The position numbers were made by a program, and so were the translations under genes. From NCBI GenBank assembly GCA_016182045.1, contig JACOYE010000007.1, forward strand, positions 1 through 34,120: a stretch of 34,120 nt of DNA, given 5' to 3'. The notes below the pieces were generated by a model that saw only the letters and a program-made list of their open reading frames with translations, searched no databases and was not told the DNA's origin. This DNA comes from Candidatus Microgenomates bacterium (GTDB lineage: Bacteria > Patescibacteriota > Microgenomatia > Daviesbacterales > UBA10151). The number at the start of each line of letters is the position of its first letter. Position 1 is the first letter of the stretch. This document shows, in pieces, positions 17,649-25,266 of this stretch.

Positions 17649-17677
17649 AGCGAAGTCCGCCTAAGGCGGACGAGCGA
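17649..17677. repeat. dispersed palindrome GCGAAGTCCGCCT-A-AGGCGGACGAGC, copy 1
   Basis: Perfect 8-bp arms GTCCGCCT/AGGCGGAC (17655-17671) plus shared flanks. Its twin is at 28208-28232. It ends only a few bases before the HMG-CoA synthase ATG, so it would form a hairpin at the translation start region. Confidence 0.9.
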
Positions 17678-17683
17678 CCATAT

Positions 17684-18727
17684 ATGATAGGCATCATCTC
17701 TTACGGGGTTTATATCCCTAAATTCAGAATAAAACCAACTGATATTGCCCAATCTTGGGGTAAAGAAGCACCAGAGGTGGAGAAATCTTTGGGGGTAATG
17801 GAAAAGGCAGTGGCCTCATACGATGAGGATGCTGTTACCTTGGCAATTGAAGCAGCCCAAAAAGCACTAATTACGGGCAATATTAATCCTGAAGATATCG
17901 GTGGCATCACAGTTGGTTCAGAATCCCATCCTTATGCTGTCAAACCTTCCTCCACAATTGTGGCTGGAATTTTAGGTATGCCAAATGAGTATCTGGCAGC
18001 TGATTTAGAGTTTGCCTGTAAAGCAGGCACAGCAGGAATTCAGCTTTTATCAGGTCTTATTGCCCAGCATAAATCCAACTACTGTTTAGCCATAGGTAGC
18101 GATGTTGCCCAATCCAAGCCTTCTGATGTTTTGGAATACACTGCCTCATCAGCTGCAGCAGCTTTTATTTTGGGACAAGATCATACAATTGCTAAAATTT
18201 TAGATTTTAGCTCTTTTTCATCAGATACTCCTGACTTTTGGAGAAGAGATAATGAAAAATTTCCCTCTCACGCTGGTAGGTTCACCGGAGAGCCGGCCTA
18301 TTTTGCTCATGTTTTGGGTGCATCGCAGGCTCTACTTAAAAAGGTTAAAATGAAGCCTCAAGATTTTGATTTTGCTGTCTTTCATATGCCAAATGCCAAA
18401 TTTCCCAAAGAGGCTGCCAAAAGACTGGGGTTTTCAGATGAACAAATCAAACCTGGATTTATAGTTGCCCAAATTGGCAACCCTTATTCTGCTTCATCTT
18501 TAGTAGGGCTTGCTGCCACTTTAGATATTGCTAAGGCGGGCCAGAAAATATTGTTGTGTTCATATGGGTCTGGTGCAGGCTCTGATGCTTTTGTTTTTGA
18601 GACAACTAAAGAAATCTCCGCTTACCAAAAAAGAAATAAACAGACTGTGCAGTCCCAAATCAAGCATAAAACTTATATAGATTATTCACTGATAGCTAAG
18701 AATATTCTGACTAAATATCGAATATGA
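17684..18727 (+). CDS. hydroxymethylglutaryl-CoA synthase, archaeal type
   Basis: 347 residues, thiolase fold. The catalytic Cys is in LEFACKAGTAG (about residue 112), with GSESHPYAVKPSS upstream and FHMPNAKFPKEAAKRLGF near 233 supplying the His. These patterns match archaeal HMG-CoA synthases more than the bacterial mvaS type. It condenses acetoacetyl-CoA with acetyl-CoA. In archaea it works in a complex with acetoacetyl-CoA thiolase held together by a DUF35 protein, and those two genes follow directly here, the thiolase with an ATGA overlap. Confidence 0.93.
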   Translation: MIGIISYGVYIPKFRIKPTDIAQSWGKEAPEVEKSLGVMEKAVASYDEDAVTLAIEAAQKALITGNINPEDIGGITVGSESHPYAVKPSSTIVAGILGMPNEYLAADLEFACKAGTAGIQLLSGLIAQHKSNYCLAIGSDVAQSKPSDVLEYTASSAAAAFILGQDHTIAKILDFSSFSSDTPDFWRRDNEKFPSHAGRFTGEPAYFAHVLGASQALLKKVKMKPQDFDFAVFHMPNAKFPKEAAKRLGFSDEQIKPGFIVAQIGNPYSASSLVGLAATLDIAKAGQKILLCSYGSGAGSDAFVFETTKEISAYQKRNKQTVQSQIKHKTYIDYSLIAKNILTKYRI

Positions 18728-19857
18728 AAATCAAAGTACTTGGAACCGGTCTTACTAAATTTGGAGAACTTTGGGACAAGTCCTTATTTGATTTGGCTCA
18801 AGAAGCTTCTTTGGAAGCCATAAAAGACTCAGGACTATCCCCCAATCAGATTGATGCTGTTTTTGTTGGTAATATGATCTATGGTAAGGTTTCAAATCAA
18901 GATCATCTTGGACCAACCATAGCATCTCAACTGAATATTAAGGGTGCAGCCTTAAGAATAGAGGGGGCTTGTGCCTCCGGTGGCTTGGCTGTTCATTTGG
19001 CTATTCAATCAATTTTGGCCCAAACCTATAAAAATGTTTTGGTGGTGGGAGTAGAGAAGATGACAGATATATCTGTCTCCCAAGTTACCTCAGCCTTGAT
19101 GGGAGCTGGATCAGAGGAGGAAAGAAGGGCAGGTTTAACTTTTCCTGCCCTTTATGCTTTGATGGCCAAAGCTCATATGCAAAAATATGGTACCACTAAA
19201 AAACAGATGGCCCAAGTGGCTGTCAAAAATCACTTTCATGGCTCGTTAAACAATAAAGCCCAATTCCCTTATGAGGTGAGCTTGGAAAAAGCCTTAAACA
19301 GTCCCTGTATTTGCGATCCTCTTAATTTATTCGATGCCTCCCCCATCACTGATGGAGCAGCAGCAGTTGTGTTAAATGCCGATACATCTAAAAGGGGAGT
19401 TTTTATAACAGGCTCTGCCGTGGCAACTGATACAGTTGATTTATCATCAAGAGAAAGCCTAACTGAAATAAAAGCCACAAGAGAGGCTTGTCAAAAAGCT
19501 TTAAAACAAACAGGCTGTCAGATAAAAGATGTTAATGTCTGTGAGGTTCATGATTGTTTTACCATTGCCGAAATTTTGGCTATGGAAGATTTAGGTTTTT
19601 GCAAAAAGGGCGAGGGGGCAGAATTTATTGAAAAAGGTACCACTAAACTGGGAGGCAAAATCCCGGTTAATACCTCCGGTGGTTTAAAAGCTTGCGGGCA
19701 TCCTGTGGGAGCAACCGGTGTTAAACAAATTGTGGAGTTAACCTGGCAACTAAGAGGTAGTGCAGGCTCAAGACAAGTTAAAGATGCAAAGGTGGGTCTT
19801 GCTCAAAATGTAGGAGGAACAGGAGCAACAGTGGTGGTACATGTATTGCAAAATTGA
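18724..19857 (+). CDS. acetoacetyl-CoA thiolase, archaeal (SCP2-like) type
   Basis: 377 residues. Active-site Cys in IEGACASGGLAV (about residue 83), His in VCEVHDCFTIAE and second Cys/His in KACGHPVGATG near 320. It makes acetoacetyl-CoA from two acetyl-CoA, the first step of the mevalonate route. Its sequence type and position after HMG-CoA synthase fit the archaeal channelling complex. Its start overlaps the synthase stop. Confidence 0.93.
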   Translation: MKIKVLGTGLTKFGELWDKSLFDLAQEASLEAIKDSGLSPNQIDAVFVGNMIYGKVSNQDHLGPTIASQLNIKGAALRIEGACASGGLAVHLAIQSILAQTYKNVLVVGVEKMTDISVSQVTSALMGAGSEEERRAGLTFPALYALMAKAHMQKYGTTKKQMAQVAVKNHFHGSLNNKAQFPYEVSLEKALNSPCICDPLNLFDASPITDGAAAVVLNADTSKRGVFITGSAVATDTVDLSSRESLTEIKATREACQKALKQTGCQIKDVNVCEVHDCFTIAEILAMEDLGFCKKGEGAEFIEKGTTKLGGKIPVNTSGGLKACGHPVGATGVKQIVELTWQLRGSAGSRQVKDAKVGLAQNVGGTGATVVVHVLQN

Positions 19858-19859
19858 GG

Positions 19860-19995
19860 ATAGACACTAGAAACTAGATGCTAGATAAAGAAGTTAGCTG
19901 ATAGAAGTTAGATAATCAAGCTTCAAACTTCCTCGCTTCGCGAAGCGAGCAGCTTCAAGATCCAGCTTCCAGTTTCTAACGTCAAGCATCAAAGT
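19860..19995. repeat. low-complexity intergenic region with CTCGCTTCG-CGAAGCGAG palindrome
   Basis: Variations of CTAGAAACTAG, AGAAGTTAG and CTTCAAACTTC words, with a perfect 18-nt palindrome at 19932-19949. The frame of the DUF35 gene stays open back into this region but contains no Cys codons. No promoter or gene recognised. Confidence 0.6.
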
Positions 19996-19996
19996 T

Positions 19997-20308
19997 ATGA
20001 GTAGTCCAGTAACTATTTGGCGGTCACATAAAAAACTAAGTGCCTATTTAAACAAAGAAGGTAGGTTGGTTATTTGGACCAAAATTTATGTGGCCCCTGT
20101 CGGTTTTGAACATCAGGTTCCCTATCTGGTGGGAATTGTTCAATTTGATCCGCCAGCTGGCGGAGAAAGAATGCCCTTACAAATTGTTGATTGTGAAGAA
20201 CAGGATTTAAAAGTAAATCAAAAAGTAGTTACTGTCATTAGAAGAATTGGTAAGACAAAATCTGAAGATGTGATTGAATACGGCCTTAAAGTAAAACCAC
20301 GTTCATGA
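19997..20308 (+). CDS. DUF35 OB-fold protein lacking the zinc ribbon
   Basis: 103 residues. WTKIYVAPVGFEHQVPYLVGIVQ and QIVDCEEQDLKVNQKVVTVIRRIG match the OB-fold half of archaeal DUF35 scaffold proteins that bridge acetoacetyl-CoA thiolase and HMG-CoA synthase. The usual N-terminal rubredoxin-like zinc ribbon with two CxxC pairs is missing: the protein goes straight from the initial WRSHKKL helix to the first OB strand, and the upstream frame has no Cys. A palindromic repeat adds PPAGGER in a loop. Position third after the two enzymes supports a scaffold role. No Shine-Dalgarno site is visible. Confidence 0.85.
   Translation: MSSPVTIWRSHKKLSAYLNKEGRLVIWTKIYVAPVGFEHQVPYLVGIVQFDPPAGGERMPLQIVDCEEQDLKVNQKVVTVIRRIGKTKSEDVIEYGLKVKPRS
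20149..20164. repeat. palindrome TCCGCCAGCTGGCGGA in DUF35 gene
   Basis: Perfect 16-nt palindrome, read as PPAGG. An identical 16-mer in the same reading frame sense lies at 31956-31971 in the DNA ligase gene. Confidence 0.92.
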
Positions 20309-20321
20309 AAACTGAACGTGG
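20297..20321. other. hairpin spanning the DUF35 stop codon
   Basis: Perfect 9-bp arms CCACGTTCA/TGAACGTGG with the TGA stop in the loop. There is no T-run, so it is unlikely to be an intrinsic terminator; it may be an mRNA stability or repeat-derived element. Confidence 0.6.
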
Positions 20322-20345
20322 TAAAACCTGCTTGACAATTTAACA

Positions 20346-21296
20346 ATGAAACAATTCAACAATGAAATTGTGGTTTCTGCCCCAGCTAAAGTTCACTTGC
20401 TTGGTGAACACTCTGTTGTTTATGGAAAACCAGCTATTCTGGCAACTCTAGACTTGCGGGTCACCTTTACCACTAATCCATCCTCCAACCACGAAAGGGG
20501 ACGCCTTTCGAACGTGATTGAGCCAATTATTAAAAAATATCTTAAAATCAAAACTATTCCCCCTTATCGTGTAGCCATTTCATCCCAGATTCCACAAGGA
20601 GTTGGTTTAGGCTCTTCTGCAGCTGTCTCAGCCTCATACATCGCTGCCCTACTCTCTTTTTTAAAAGTAAAATGGGATTTAAATCTTATTAATAAGCTTA
20701 CATACGAGGCGGAAAAAGTTTTCCATGGAAATCCCTCAGGAGCTGATAACTCCACAGTAGTTTTTGGAGGTTTAATCTGGTTCAGAAAAGAATCAGAGGA
20801 TTTAAAGATCATTCAGCCGCTTACCTTCTCTATTCCAGCCAAACTGGCCAAAAATTTCTATCTTATTAATACTGGCACTCCCAAAGAGTCTACAAAAGAG
20901 ATGGTGACAGTTGTTAAGAATCTTTACGATAAAAATGAAAAACTAGTTAATAAATTCTTGGAGGATCAAGAAAAGTTGGTTAAAGAGTTGTTGAACATAA
21001 TTAAAGCAGGTAACGAGGTTGAGATGATTCGTATCATTAGAGCAGGTGAGGCAAATTTGGAAAGCATTGGTGTTTGCTCCCCTTATGTTAAAAAGATAAT
21101 CAGACAAATTGAGAAATCAGGTGGTGCTGCCAAAATTTGTGGGGCTGGTGCAACATCTGGTCCAACTGGAGTCTTACTGGCATATCACCCTAATAAAAAT
21201 AAATTAATAAAAGTTGTAAAATCACTTAATCTATCCCATTTCACAGTGAGGTTAGGTGTAGAAGGATTAAAAAAAGAGGAATTTCTAATTCATTAA
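20346..21296 (+). CDS. mvk: mevalonate kinase (GHMP family)
   Basis: 316 residues. GHMP kinase motifs: VVSAPAKVHLLGEHSVVYGKP at the start, the phosphate loop PQGVGLGSSAAVSAS near 86, HGNPSGADNSTVVFGG near 135 typical of mevalonate kinases, and KICGAGATSGPTGV near the C-terminus. It phosphorylates mevalonate at C5. A hairpin-encoded insertion (NPSSNHERGRLSN, near residue 50) replaces a surface loop. No ribosome site is seen; a TTGACA at 20332 lies close upstream but lacks a good -10. Confidence 0.88.
   Translation: MKQFNNEIVVSAPAKVHLLGEHSVVYGKPAILATLDLRVTFTTNPSSNHERGRLSNVIEPIIKKYLKIKTIPPYRVAISSQIPQGVGLGSSAAVSASYIAALLSFLKVKWDLNLINKLTYEAEKVFHGNPSGADNSTVVFGGLIWFRKESEDLKIIQPLTFSIPAKLAKNFYLINTGTPKESTKEMVTVVKNLYDKNEKLVNKFLEDQEKLVKELLNIIKAGNEVEMIRIIRAGEANLESIGVCSPYVKKIIRQIEKSGGAAKICGAGATSGPTGVLLAYHPNKNKLIKVVKSLNLSHFTVRLGVEGLKKEEFLIH
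20490..20515. repeat. in-frame hairpin in mevalonate kinase gene
   Basis: CGAAAGG / CCTTTCG 7-bp arms (20492-20498, 20504-20510) read as HERGRLSN. Similar in size and setting to the other in-frame palindromes. Confidence 0.5.
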
Positions 21297-21326
21297 TGAA
21301 GCGGCCATGTCAACAATGAAAATATT

Positions 21327-22310
21327 ATGAATAAAAAAATTACTGTTTCAGCTCCGGGAAAATTAATGCTTTTTGGGGAACATGCTGTGATTTATGGCAG
21401 ACCTTGCATTGTCACTGCTGTGGGGCAACGGATGAAGGCTACAGTTGAACTCACCAGTGAACCCATTTTCCAGCTTAATGCTCCTGATATTAATGTTTCA
21501 AATTATAAAAAACCCATCAAGGAGCTTGGACAAGGTGATATCACTAAAGGCGCTAAGTTTGTAGAATTGGCTTTATATAACTATTATAAAAATTATAAAT
21601 ATTATATTAAAAAGCCGGGAATCAAAATTTCCACCAAATCAGAATTTTCCTCCCAATTTGGCTTTGGTTCCTCCTCTGCCTCCACTGTTTGTGTAATTAA
21701 AGCCTTATCAGAATTAACAGAGGCAGACTTAGATAATAAAGCTATTTTTGATTTAGCCTACAAAACAGTCTTAGATATTCAGGGGAAAGGTTCTGGATTT
21801 GATGTGGCAGCAGCTATTTTCGGTGGAACTTTATATTTTTTAACTGGTGGCAAGGTTATTGAACCTCTTAATATTGATACCTTACTATTGGTTGTAGGAT
21901 ATAGCGGCATAAAAACTGACACAGTCACACTTATAAATCAGGTAAAAGAATTAGCAGATAATTATCCGGAAGTGGTGGAAGGCATTTATGATAACATCTC
22001 AAAGCTGGTTGATAGAGCAAAAGCAGCTCTTTTGGCAAAAGATTGGCAAACCCTTGGGCAGCTTATGAATTTTAATGAAGGATATCTTTCAAGCTTGGGA
22101 GTAGAGGGTAAAAAACTTAGCAGTATGATTTATGCAGCAAGGGAAGCTGGGGCATATGGAGCCAAACTTTCTGGGGCAGGAATTGGAGACTGCATGATAG
22201 CTTTGGCCTCACAAAAGAGCAGAAAAGCTGTTGAGCAAGCTATTAACAATGCTGGGGGTCAGGTAATTGATATTAAAGCTAACGTAGAAGGAGTTAGAAT
22301 TGAAAAATAA
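21327..22310 (+). CDS. GHMP kinase, probable phosphomevalonate kinase
   Basis: 327 residues. VSAPGKLMLFGEHAVIYGRP, the phosphate loop FGFGSSSASTVCV near 113, QGKGSGFDVAAAIFGG near 151 and KLSGAGIGDCMIAL near 273. The GSGFDVA wording is closer to phosphomevalonate kinases and related GHMP enzymes than the HGxPSGxDN of the preceding gene, and the pathway needs a second kinase before the decarboxylase. The call is therefore by elimination and context. A tract encoding LYNYYKNYKYYI belongs to the TATAAC repeat family. Confidence 0.75.
   Translation: MNKKITVSAPGKLMLFGEHAVIYGRPCIVTAVGQRMKATVELTSEPIFQLNAPDINVSNYKKPIKELGQGDITKGAKFVELALYNYYKNYKYYIKKPGIKISTKSEFSSQFGFGSSSASTVCVIKALSELTEADLDNKAIFDLAYKTVLDIQGKGSGFDVAAAIFGGTLYFLTGGKVIEPLNIDTLLLVVGYSGIKTDTVTLINQVKELADNYPEVVEGIYDNISKLVDRAKAALLAKDWQTLGQLMNFNEGYLSSLGVEGKKLSSMIYAAREAGAYGAKLSGAGIGDCMIALASQKSRKAVEQAINNAGGQVIDIKANVEGVRIEK
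21574..21609. repeat. TATAAC-type tract in second GHMP kinase gene
   Basis: AT-only run of TATAACTATTATAAAAATTATAA-like words encoding Tyr/Asn/Lys; matches the tracts at 15499-15535 and 30970-31410. Confidence 0.5.
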
Positions 22311-23808
22311 ACAAGAAGAAATTTTTATAGTTGTAGATAAAAATGATAAGGTATTAGGCTACAAACCACGTTCAGTCTGCCATAAAGAACGCTTGTTACA
22401 TAGAACAGCTGCTGTTGCTGTAATGAATAACAAAAGTGAAGTTTTGCTTCAAAAAAGAAGCCGGAATGTTGAGATGAATCCCGGCAAGTATACTCTTTCT
22501 GCATCAGGACATGTAAGTAAAGGTGAAACATATGAGGAGGCTGCACAAAAAGAGCTAAAGGAAGAGTTAGGCATAACTGGCAAATTAAAGTTTGAGAAAA
22601 AAATTATCAAAGATTTTCCAGATCATTTTGAAATGCAGTCTTTTTATACAACAGATTATAATGGTCCCTTTAAAATTCAGAAAGATGAGGTAGAAAAAGT
22701 TGAATTTGTGCCTGTAGATAAGCTTCCTGAATATTTCTCTAAGTCCCTAGCCACAATCAGCATATTCTATAATCAGATCTTAAAAAAGGATACGAAAGCA
22801 ACAGCAATTGGTCCTACCAATATAGCTTTTACCAAATATTGGGGTAAAAAGGATGAAGTTTTCAGGCTACCAGAGAATGGCAGTATATCCATGACTTTAA
22901 GTCATCTTCTGACGACTACCACTGTGGAGTTTTTACCAAAGTATAAAAAAGACCAGATCAGCATCAATGGTTTGTTCACCTCCGAGGTGAGTTCAAGCAG
23001 TAACCCAGCTTACACCTCGGAGGTGTCTGCTGAAAGAGTTATCAAACATTTAGATAGAGTTAGAAAAATGGCTGGTATCCAGGATAAAGCTAAAGTTGTA
23101 TCTAAAAATAATTTCCCTATAGGCACTGGACTTTCATCATCAGCCTCAGGTTTTGCAGCTTTAACATTAGCTGCTTCTAAGGCAGCTGGACTTAAATTAT
23201 CAGAAAAAGAATTATCCATATTAGCAAGGCAAGGGGCCGGTTCTGCTTGCAGGTCTATCCCAGGAGGCTTTGTAGAGTGGCTGGATGGTGATACTTCTGA
23301 CACATCTTATGCTGTCCAGATTTTTCCTCCTAATCATTGGGCAATTTGTGATGTGGTGGCAATTGTTTCTGAAGGGAGAAAAGAAATTTCTTCATCAACA
23401 GGTATGAAAGCTGCTATCTCCTCCCCTTTTATGAAACTTAGGCTTTCCAGAATGAAAGAGAAAAATAAGCTGGTCAAAAAATATATTAAAGAAAGAGATT
23501 TTAAAGCTTTGGGAGAACTGACTGAACAGGAAGCTTTGGAACTTCATACCATCATGCTTACCCAATACCCTCCCCTTATTTATTGGACTCCAGGAACCCT
23601 GCAGATTATGAAACTAACCAGCCACTGGAGAGGAGAGGGAATTCCAGTTTATTTTACCATTAATACTGGCCAGGATATTCACCTTATTTGTGAACAAGCA
23701 AATCTTAAAAAAGTTGTAGCCAAATTAAAAGAGCTGGATTTTGTAAAAAATATTATTGTTAATACTCCAGGAGAAGGCACCAGACTTTCAAAATCACACT
23801 TATTTTAA
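22300..23808 (+). CDS. fusion: IDI-like Nudix domain + diphosphomevalonate decarboxylase
   Basis: 502 residues, TTG start supported by AAGGAG 6-7 nt upstream and an 11-nt overlap with the kinase gene. Residues 1-160 are a Nudix domain (box GHVSKGETYEEAAQKELKEE) closest to IDI/YfcD-like proteins; Ser69 sits where type I IDI has its catalytic Cys (SASGH versus SVCGH). From about 165 it is a GHMP decarboxylase: IGPTNIAFTKYWGKKDE, PIGTGLSSSASGFAAL, GAGSACRSIPGGFVEW. Near 455, FTINTGQD aligns with the (F/M)DAGPN motif, giving Asn for the catalytic Asp. It should make IPP, perhaps handing it to the fused domain. A double palindrome inserts TSEVSSSSNPAYTSEV. Last gene of the operon. Confidence 0.88.
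   Translation: MKNKQEEIFIVVDKNDKVLGYKPRSVCHKERLLHRTAAVAVMNNKSEVLLQKRSRNVEMNPGKYTLSASGHVSKGETYEEAAQKELKEELGITGKLKFEKKIIKDFPDHFEMQSFYTTDYNGPFKIQKDEVEKVEFVPVDKLPEYFSKSLATISIFYNQILKKDTKATAIGPTNIAFTKYWGKKDEVFRLPENGSISMTLSHLLTTTTVEFLPKYKKDQISINGLFTSEVSSSSNPAYTSEVSAERVIKHLDRVRKMAGIQDKAKVVSKNNFPIGTGLSSSASGFAALTLAASKAAGLKLSEKELSILARQGAGSACRSIPGGFVEWLDGDTSDTSYAVQIFPPNHWAICDVVAIVSEGRKEISSSTGMKAAISSPFMKLRLSRMKEKNKLVKKYIKERDFKALGELTEQEALELHTIMLTQYPPLIYWTPGTLQIMKLTSHWRGEGIPVYFTINTGQDIHLICEQANLKKVVAKLKELDFVKNIIVNTPGEGTRLSKSHLF
22976..23026. repeat. double palindromic element, copy B
   Basis: TCACCTCCGAGGTGA (22976-22990) and ACACCTCGGAGGTGT (23012-23026), 21 nt apart, in the decarboxylase gene. Same element and same sense as the copy at 4934-4987; the first half encodes TSEV in both genes. 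Confidence 0.9.
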
Positions 23809-23810
23809 GT

Positions 23811-23848
23811 AATAATCCGCCTAAGACTACTTAAGCGGATTATTTTCT
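23811..23848 (+). terminator. terminator of the mevalonate operon
   Basis: 15-bp arms with one mismatch (23811-23825 and 23830-23844), 4-nt loop, followed by TTCTATTATTCT, 3 nt after the stop of the fusion gene. The symmetric AATAATC ends mean it could also serve the convergent minus-strand operon. No gene was seen in 23849-23965. Confidence 0.75.
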
Positions 23849-23965
23849 ATTATTCTCTCCCCACCATGCTGTCTTCACTTTTTAAGTCAACAGGATCTCT
23901 TACTGGTTGTCCCGTTGGATCTGTGCCTATTTCAGCTATTTCATAGGGTAGAAGTAATAATCTTA

Positions 23966-24493
23966 TCAGAGAATTTTATTTTCCGTCAATACCTTAACTC
24001 CCTCAACTGCCCAAGGAGTATATTTTGAAGGATTTTGTTCAATATCTTGCACAAATTCTCTCTTATTTATCCATGTATATTCATATCCCACCATGGGATC
24101 CATATTAACTTCACCATCATATTCTCCCACCAGAATATAATCATGTTCATTTTCACAAAGCTCACCCACTTTAGCAAAGTAATTAAAAGTTCCAACTTCT
24201 TTCACCAACACATTCTCAATCCCGTATTCATCCTTTAAAGCTCTCAATGCGGCCTCTTTTATACTCTCATCCGAGCCATCAGCTTTATGTAAAAGGTGGG
24301 TTGAAGCAGTGAAGTCCCAAATGTTATCAAAGACCTTATGTTTCCTTCTTTGTAGTAAAACTTCCCCTTTGGAATTGTAAAGTAGCACTGTGACAGCCAG
24401 ATGCCTTTTGCCTTGCCCTGTATGCCCTGCCTCTTTGGGAATATATTCCAAAAAATTACCCTCATCATCACAAGCTAAAATTGTTTGATCCAT
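23966..24493 (-). CDS. type I isopentenyl diphosphate isomerase-like Nudix protein
   Basis: 175 residues that align along their length with type I IDI: HTGQGKRHLAVTVLLYN, the Nudix region DESIKEAALRALKDEYGI, CENEHDYILVGEYDG with both active-site Glu (residues 114 and 116) and TPWAV near the end with the conserved Trp. The catalytic Cys position (SVCGH in E. coli) reads TASTH here, giving Ser64 with His66 kept. It converges on the mevalonate operon but is transcribed with the minus-strand ZIP gene, 3 nt downstream of its stop. IPP isomerase is the likely family; activity with Ser is uncertain, so Nudix hydrolase is an alternative. Confidence 0.78.
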   Translation of the reverse strand: MDQTILACDDEGNFLEYIPKEAGHTGQGKRHLAVTVLLYNSKGEVLLQRRKHKVFDNIWDFTASTHLLHKADGSDESIKEAALRALKDEYGIENVLVKEVGTFNYFAKVGELCENEHDYILVGEYDGEVNMDPMVGYEYTWINKREFVQDIEQNPSKYTPWAVEGVKVLTENKIL

Positions 24494-24496
24494 CTT

Positions 24497-25258
24497 TTAA
24501 CCTGCGCCTTCCAAGGTGAAAATAGCCAGATATATTACCACTACCCCCATAAAAAGACATACTGTCTCCCAAAAAGCTACTTTTTTATTTTCCTGGGAAT
24601 GAATCTCAGGAATTAAATTGGCTGAGGCTATATAAATAAAAAATCCGGCAGTGAGAGCCAAAATAATAGGTACTAATCCTTCCAGGCTGTCTCTGTAAAT
24701 AAAAGTCAAAACCGCTCCTACCAACGCAGACAAGGAAGAGAGCAGATTGATCCAGAGTACCTTCCCTCTTTTTACCCCTCTGGAAAGCATCAGGCCAAAA
24801 TCGGCGATCTCCTGGGGAATTTCATGGGCTGCCACAGCCATGGTGGTAACAACCCCTAACGGAATACTGATCAAAAAGGTGGCGGCTATGGCCACCCCAT
24901 CCACAAAATTATGAACAGTATCCCCGATCACGATCAAGGGAACTACAGGCTGACCCGCTTCGACTCGCGTCGAGCGAGGCGAGTCATGATGGTGAATGAA
25001 TCGTTCCAAAAGGAAAAATGCCAAAATTCCCAAAAGAATCCAAAGGAAAATATTAATCTCACCTGTTAGTTTCTCCTCAAAAGCCTCCGGCAAAAGATCA
25101 AAAAAAGCAGTTCCCAGTAACGCTCCTGCTGCAAAAGCAGATAAAAAGTGAGAGATTTTTAGGGTAAAACTTTCTTGAGTTAACAACAGTGCCCCACCGA
25201 TCAAGGAGACTACGCTTCCCAACAGAGTAAAAATAATGATGTAACTTAAGATATCCAT
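24497..25258 (-). CDS. ZIP-family divalent metal transporter
   Basis: 253 residues, about eight membrane segments. The metal path motifs are DTVHNFVDGVAIAA in segment IV and AVAAHEIPQEIADF in segment V, as in zinc/iron ZIP permeases. A His-rich cytoplasmic loop (RFIHHHD) usually binds metal; here it is followed by a repeat-encoded insertion SPRSTRVEAGQP. Probable uptake of Zn or Fe. It lies between DUF3105 and the Nudix gene with 3-8 nt gaps, in one operon. Confidence 0.92.
   Translation of the reverse strand: MDILSYIIIFTLLGSVVSLIGGALLLTQESFTLKISHFLSAFAAGALLGTAFFDLLPEAFEEKLTGEINIFLWILLGILAFFLLERFIHHHDSPRSTRVEAGQPVVPLIVIGDTVHNFVDGVAIAATFLISIPLGVVTTMAVAAHEIPQEIADFGLMLSRGVKRGKVLWINLLSSLSALVGAVLTFIYRDSLEGLVPIILALTAGFFIYIASANLIPEIHSQENKKVAFWETVCLFMGVVVIYLAIFTLEGAG
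24954..24985. repeat. in-frame palindrome in ZIP transporter loop
   Basis: GACTCGC / GCGAGTC 7-bp arms (24962-24968, 24979-24985) plus CCCGCTTCG flank, read as DSPRSTRVEAG after the His cluster. Shares outer words with 3016-3040. Confidence 0.75.
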
Positions 25259-25266
25259 CGAAAGAC

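Noticed and set aside
20297-20321. Hairpin after DUF35 as an intrinsic terminator
   Set aside because: No T-run follows it and the mevalonate operon genes continue directly downstream.
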